Below, piece after piece: positions 5,403 to 8,281 of a stretch of 8,281 nucleotides of DNA. Every line of letters begins with the position of its first letter. Within the stretch, counting starts at the first letter, position 1. The notes below the pieces were generated by a model. The model saw only the letters and a list, made by a program, of their open reading frames with translations, was not told the origin of the DNA and searched no databases. Source of the DNA: Dehalococcoidia bacterium (GTDB lineage Bacteria; Chloroflexota; Dehalococcoidia; GIF9; AB-539-J10); the NCBI GenBank assembly GCA_030603265.1, contig JAUVYD010000051.1, forward strand, positions 1 to 8,281. The letters run 5' to 3'. A program made the position numbers and the translations under genes.

Positions 5403-7235
5403 GTGAACTATCGCAAAGACATCCGAAATGTAGCCATTATCGCCCACGTAGACCACGGCAAGACCACCCTGGTGGATGCCATGCTCAAGCAGAGCAATGT
5501 CTTCAAGAACAACGACAAGGTAGGCGAGTTGGTGATGGATCAGAATGTCCTCGAACGGGAGAGGGGCATCACCATCATGTCCAAGAACACTGCCATAGTC
5601 TACAAGGGCGTGAAGATCAACATCGTCGATACGCCCGGTCATGCGGACTTCGGCGGTGAAGTGGAGCGTGTTATCAGCATGGCCGATGGCTGCCTGCTCC
5701 TGATTGACTCTGTCGAAGGACCTATGCCTCAGACCATATTCGTGCTACGCCACGCGCTCAAGAGAGGGCTGGTCCCGATTGTCGTAATCAACAAGACAGA
5801 CCGGCAGAACGCGCGGATACCCGAAGTGCTGCATCTAACACAGGACCTGTTCCTGGAGCTCGCCACCACTGCGGAACAACTCGACTTCCCCGTGCTCTAC
5901 GCGAGCGCCAAACAGGGGGTTGTCTCTACAGAACCAGGAGTGACGGGCAACAATATCGCCCCGCTGCTGGACGCCATCCTTGAGACGGTGCCGCCCCCGC
6001 GAATCGAGTCCGGCCCGTTCCAGATGCTGGTCTCCAACTTGGATTATGACAATCACAAGGGCAAGATCGCTATCGGCAGAATATGGCGAGGCAAGGTAGC
6101 CCCGCGCGACCAGATAGTCTCCATAGACGCGGATGGTATCGCCACTCCGTTCGAGATTGCCGAGGTCTTCACACACCTTGGACTTGCCCGGCTTGAGGCT
6201 GATGAGGTAGAGGCAGGCGACATCGTGGCGGTAACCGGCGTCAAGAAAGCCTCCATCGGAGACACGATTTCCAGTCCGGAGCAGATTGAGGCTCTGCCTC
6301 GCATTGAGATAGGCGAACCAACGGTGGAGATGACTTTCGGTGTCAACACATCGCCGCGTGGCGGACGCGAGGGCATCTACTGCACGACACGCCATATCAG
6401 AGACCGCCTCTACAGAGAACTGGAGGTCAATCTGAGTCTCAGGGTGCAGGACACTGCTACCCCAGACACGTTCATGGTGAAAGGGAGAGGTGAACTGCAC
6501 CTCTCGATTCTGATTGAGACCATGCGCAGAGAGGGCTACGAGTTCGAGGTATCGAAGCCCGAGGCCATCACCAAGATAGTCGACGGCACGCTCATGGAGC
6601 CCGTCGAGGACCTCATCATCGACACGAAGGAAGGCTACATCGGCGTCCTCACCGAGATGCTCAGCAATCGTCAGGCGGCACTCAAGAACATGCACAATGA
6701 TGGACAGGGCAATGTCCGCCTTGAATTTCAGATACCCACCAAGGGACTCATAGGTTTTCGCAGCAGCTTCCTGACTGCCACCAGGGGCGACGGCATAATG
6801 AACACAACCCCCATCGGCTACAAGCCGTGGCAACGTGATCTGGCATCTTCCAGAAGCGGCGTTCTGGTGGCATCGGAGCAGGGAAAGGTCACCGCCTTCG
6901 GCATCGAGAATGCCCAGGGTCGGGGCCTCACTTTCGTCCACCCCGGCACTGTGGTCTACGAAGGCATGATAGTGGGCACCAATCCACGCATACGAGACAT
7001 CGCCGTCAACGTGTGCAAGGAGAAGAAGAAGACCAACATGCGCTCTTCCACGGCCGATATCGCCGCCAAGCTGGCGCCACCGATAGAACTGAGCCTGGAG
7101 CAGTCAATCGACTTCATCGCACAGGATGAACTGGTTGAGGTAACCCCGGAGAACATCAGGTTGAGGAAGAAGCTCCTGACTCAAACGCAGCGTCTGAGGG
7201 CCTATGCCTCCACTCGCAAGGGCATGGACGCGTAG
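5403..7235 (+). CDS. typA: Ribosome-associated translational GTPase TypA/BipA
   Basis: A complete 610-residue TypA, the normal family length. It binds the 70S ribosome at the EF-G/LepA site, hydrolyses GTP, and is linked to ribosome assembly and to stress and cold adaptation. G-domain motifs: G1 AHVDHGKT (14-21), G2 RERGITI with Thr57, G3 DTPGH (76-80), G4 NKTD (130-133), G5 SAK (168-170). The domain II beta barrel spans about 203-300, and the EF-G-like domain III about 305-390, with VKGRGELHLSILIETMRREG. Domain V and the TypA-specific C-terminal domain follow, with TKGLIGFRS, KKKTNMRSS and DELVEVTPENIRLRK. The start is GTG 5403, with GGAG at 5394-5397, five bases away; the protein then opens MNYRKDIRNVAIIAH as expected. 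The segment VNTSPRGGREG (314-324) carries Arg-Gly where the family normally has SPF plus a small residue. The gene is transcribed towards rlmB. Confidence 0.97.
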   Translation: MNYRKDIRNVAIIAHVDHGKTTLVDAMLKQSNVFKNNDKVGELVMDQNVLERERGITIMSKNTAIVYKGVKINIVDTPGHADFGGEVERVISMADGCLLLIDSVEGPMPQTIFVLRHALKRGLVPIVVINKTDRQNARIPEVLHLTQDLFLELATTAEQLDFPVLYASAKQGVVSTEPGVTGNNIAPLLDAILETVPPPRIESGPFQMLVSNLDYDNHKGKIAIGRIWRGKVAPRDQIVSIDADGIATPFEIAEVFTHLGLARLEADEVEAGDIVAVTGVKKASIGDTISSPEQIEALPRIEIGEPTVEMTFGVNTSPRGGREGIYCTTRHIRDRLYRELEVNLSLRVQDTATPDTFMVKGRGELHLSILIETMRREGYEFEVSKPEAITKIVDGTLMEPVEDLIIDTKEGYIGVLTEMLSNRQAALKNMHNDGQGNVRLEFQIPTKGLIGFRSSFLTATRGDGIMNTTPIGYKPWQRDLASSRSGVLVASEQGKVTAFGIENAQGRGLTFVHPGTVVYEGMIVGTNPRIRDIAVNVCKEKKKTNMRSSTADIAAKLAPPIELSLEQSIDFIAQDELVEVTPENIRLRKKLLTQTQRLRAYASTRKGMDA

Positions 7236-7252
7236 GCGCGGTCAGCGCGTCC
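7226..7252. terminator. Hairpin across the typA stop codon
   Basis: GGACGCG (7226-7232) and CGCGTCC (7246-7252) are perfect seven-base arms around 13 bases that include the TAG at 7233-7235. The site lies in the 70-base gap between convergent typA and rlmB and could slow or end transcription from either side. No T-run is present. Confidence 0.4.
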
Positions 7253-7305
7253 GGGGAGAAGTGCTGGTGGCACTGCCTTCGCGGCCACTTCAGAGTTGGA
7301 AGCAG

Positions 7306-8043
7306 CTACCACCCTCTCTGCCTGAACGCCTCGTACATCACCAGCGCTACTGCGACGGAGGCATTGAGAGAGCTGATTTGCCCCTTCATCGGAATCGATG
7401 CAATCGAGTCGCATTTCTTGCGCACAAGCTCTGATACTCCTTTACCCTCTGCCCCTATCACGATAGCAGTCGGCCAGGTGAAATCCACCTGCGTGTAGTC
7501 AGCCTCTCCACCGAGGTCTATGCCAACCACCCAGACGTTGTTCATTTTCAGCGTTCGTATCGCCTGAGCTATATTGGCCACTCTCGCCACAGGCATGTAC
7601 TCCACAGCTCCGGCCGACGCCTTCGCCACGGCTGCGGTCAGACCCACAGCCCGCCTGGAGCGGATAACCACGCCATGGATACCGCTCGCTTCTGCGGTCC
7701 TGAGTATGGCCCCCAGGTTATGAGGGTCCTCTATGCCGTCGAGTATGCAGAACAGAGGAGGTTCGCCTCGCTCTCTTGAGAGTTCCAGCAGGCCCTCCAA
7801 CTCCACATACTCCTTCGCCGCCGCATACGCGATGACACCCTGATGTGCGGAGGTCATGCTCGCCTCATCTATGACACTCCGGTGCACATAGTCAACCGGT
7901 ATCTTTCCGGCTCGCGCGAGCCGCAGAATCTCCGCGACTCCGCTGTGCCGTCCCGTGTCGATTGCCAGGAGCACCCGATTCACAGACCGGCCAGACTTGA
8001 GTGCCTCCAGGACAGGATTTCTACCCTCAATAACGTCTGCCAT
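7306..8043 (-). CDS. rlmB: 23S rRNA (guanosine-2'-O-)-methyltransferase RlmB (SpoU/TrmH family)
   Basis: A 245-residue SPOUT methyltransferase using S-adenosylmethionine. In E. coli RlmB methylates the 2'-O of G2251 in the 23S rRNA P-loop. The N-terminal RNA-binding SpoU domain opens IEGRNPVLEALKSGR and runs to about residue 80. The three family motifs are all present: LDGIEDPHNLGAILRTAEAS (motif 1), AIVIGAEGKGVSELV (motif 2) and SIPMKGQISSLNASVAVALV (motif 3). These form the knotted cofactor-binding site, with the motif 1 Asn-x-x-x-x-x-Arg and motif 3 Ser-Leu-Asn intact. ATG 8043 (MADVIEGRNPV) is preferred over ATG 8052, three codons upstream, because the family starts close to the I-x-GRNPV motif and because of the ribosome-site geometry. 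The exact rRNA position cannot be proven from sequence; TrmH-like relatives methylate tRNA. It is convergent with typA. Confidence 0.93.
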   Translation of the reverse strand: MADVIEGRNPVLEALKSGRSVNRVLLAIDTGRHSGVAEILRLARAGKIPVDYVHRSVIDEASMTSAHQGVIAYAAAKEYVELEGLLELSRERGEPPLFCILDGIEDPHNLGAILRTAEASGIHGVVIRSRRAVGLTAAVAKASAGAVEYMPVARVANIAQAIRTLKMNNVWVVGIDLGGEADYTQVDFTWPTAIVIGAEGKGVSELVRKKCDSIASIPMKGQISSLNASVAVALVMYEAFRQRGW

Positions 8044-8052
8044 CACATGCAT

Positions 8053-8085
8053 GCCGGAACCCCGACCAGCTCCGGCAACCTCCTT
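8053..8085 (-). promoter_or_regulatory. Distant Shine-Dalgarno plus bridging hairpin before rlmB
   Basis: On the minus strand a perfect AAGGAGGT (8085-8078) is followed by one base, then GCCGGA (8076-8071), a 12-base loop, and TCCGGC (8058-8053), and directly by ATG 8052. No start codon sits at normal distance from the ribosome site in the linear sequence. If the hairpin forms, the ribosome site would be about one base from ATG 8052 and about ten bases from ATG 8043, near the usual spacing. Such bridging hairpins are known from phage T4 genes; here it is inference. Confidence 0.5.
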
Positions 8086-8176
8086 CTATTTCCTCCTGAG
8101 CCCATTGCCACCGTCTGCTTCGCGGGAGAGATAGACAAGACAGTCGCCCACCTCCCACGGCAGCTACACAGAGGCA

Positions 8177-8206
8177 ACTCTAATTGCCGTCTCCCATTCA
8201 AGTCAA
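8177..8206 (-). promoter_or_regulatory. Possible rlmB promoter
   Basis: On the minus strand TTGACT (8206-8201) and TAGAGT (8182-8177) are 18 bases apart, five and four matches of six. Transcription would begin near 8170, giving a leader of about 125 bases before ATG 8043. Confidence 0.4.
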
Positions 8207-8223
8207 CTCACATCGAAGGGAGC

Positions 8224-8281
8224 GAACCTGCGATCGAGATGCCCTTCGCAGTGAACACCTCGCCGTTCGCCGGGCGCGAGG
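8224..8281 (+). pseudogene. TypA-like gene fragment, cut by the window edge
   Basis: The plus frame reads EPAIEMPFAVNTSPFAGRE, which aligns without gaps to TypA residues 305-323 of the complete gene here (EPTVEMTFGVNTSPRGGRE), 13 of 19 identical. It keeps SPFAGRE, the form usual in the family. The codons upstream in the same frame (8101-8220) do not resemble TypA domains I or II, so the match begins inside the protein at the domain II/III border. The nucleotide differences are largely at third positions, so this is an old, diverged copy and not a recent duplication. It may be a remnant, or a truncated paralogue that continues to the right. It is antisense to the rlmB upstream region. Confidence 0.6.

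Noticed and set aside
5835..6941. Minus-strand 368-codon open frame inside typA
   Set aside because: Antisense shadow of a complete, conserved gene; long antisense frames are common in G+C-rich coding DNA.
7258..7291. GAAGTG/CACTTC inverted repeat as a typA terminator
   Set aside because: A six-base stem with a 22-base loop and no T-run; the hairpin at 7226-7252 is a better candidate.

Overview
The window looks like a chromosomal stretch from a fairly G+C-rich bacterium. The style of the IS transposase N-terminus, a YtrA-type GntR regulator paired with a DUF1648 membrane protein, and a stand-alone TypA next to RlmB would fit Chloroflexota (Dehalococcoidia-like). That assignment is family resemblance from memory, not a search. 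No rRNA, tRNA or CRISPR array is visible.

Left part (1-2250), accessory in character. The window opens inside an insertion sequence: the first codons of a transposase on the minus strand, preceded by a two-copy 36-bp-period repeat that is probably the IS end. An excisionase-like helix-turn-helix gene directly abuts it, and its frame seems to continue past two stop codons as a decayed remnant (to 681). Next come a GNAT acetyltransferase (+), an unrecognised 120-residue cysteine-containing protein (-), and about 320 bases with no confident gene.

Middle part (2251-5267), small membrane proteins and one regulated operon. A 95-residue membrane protein is followed by the best regulatory signal of the window: a consensus -35/-10 promoter whose -10 lies inside a perfect 7-7-7 inverted repeat. 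It drives a YtrA-type GntR repressor gene that overlaps, by ATGA, a 335-residue protein with a DUF1648 region, membrane helices and a PH-like C-terminal domain. Repressor and membrane protein should be made together and shut off by the repressor. A convergent 55-residue two-helix membrane protein with its own promoter and a 177-residue HLHHWF membrane protein follow.

Right part (5268-8281), housekeeping translation genes. typA (ribosome-associated GTPase) and rlmB (23S rRNA 2'-O-methyltransferase) converge, with a GC-rich hairpin across the typA stop. The rlmB start is unusual: a perfect Shine-Dalgarno sequence lies 34 nt upstream of the likely ATG, and a 24-nt hairpin fills most of that gap. 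The last 58 bases encode a second, diverged TypA-like segment, probably a gene fragment or the start of a second copy. I see no unmistakable new multi-gene system. The points most worth checking are the TypA fragment, the rlmB start, and the GntR/DUF1648 operon with its operator.
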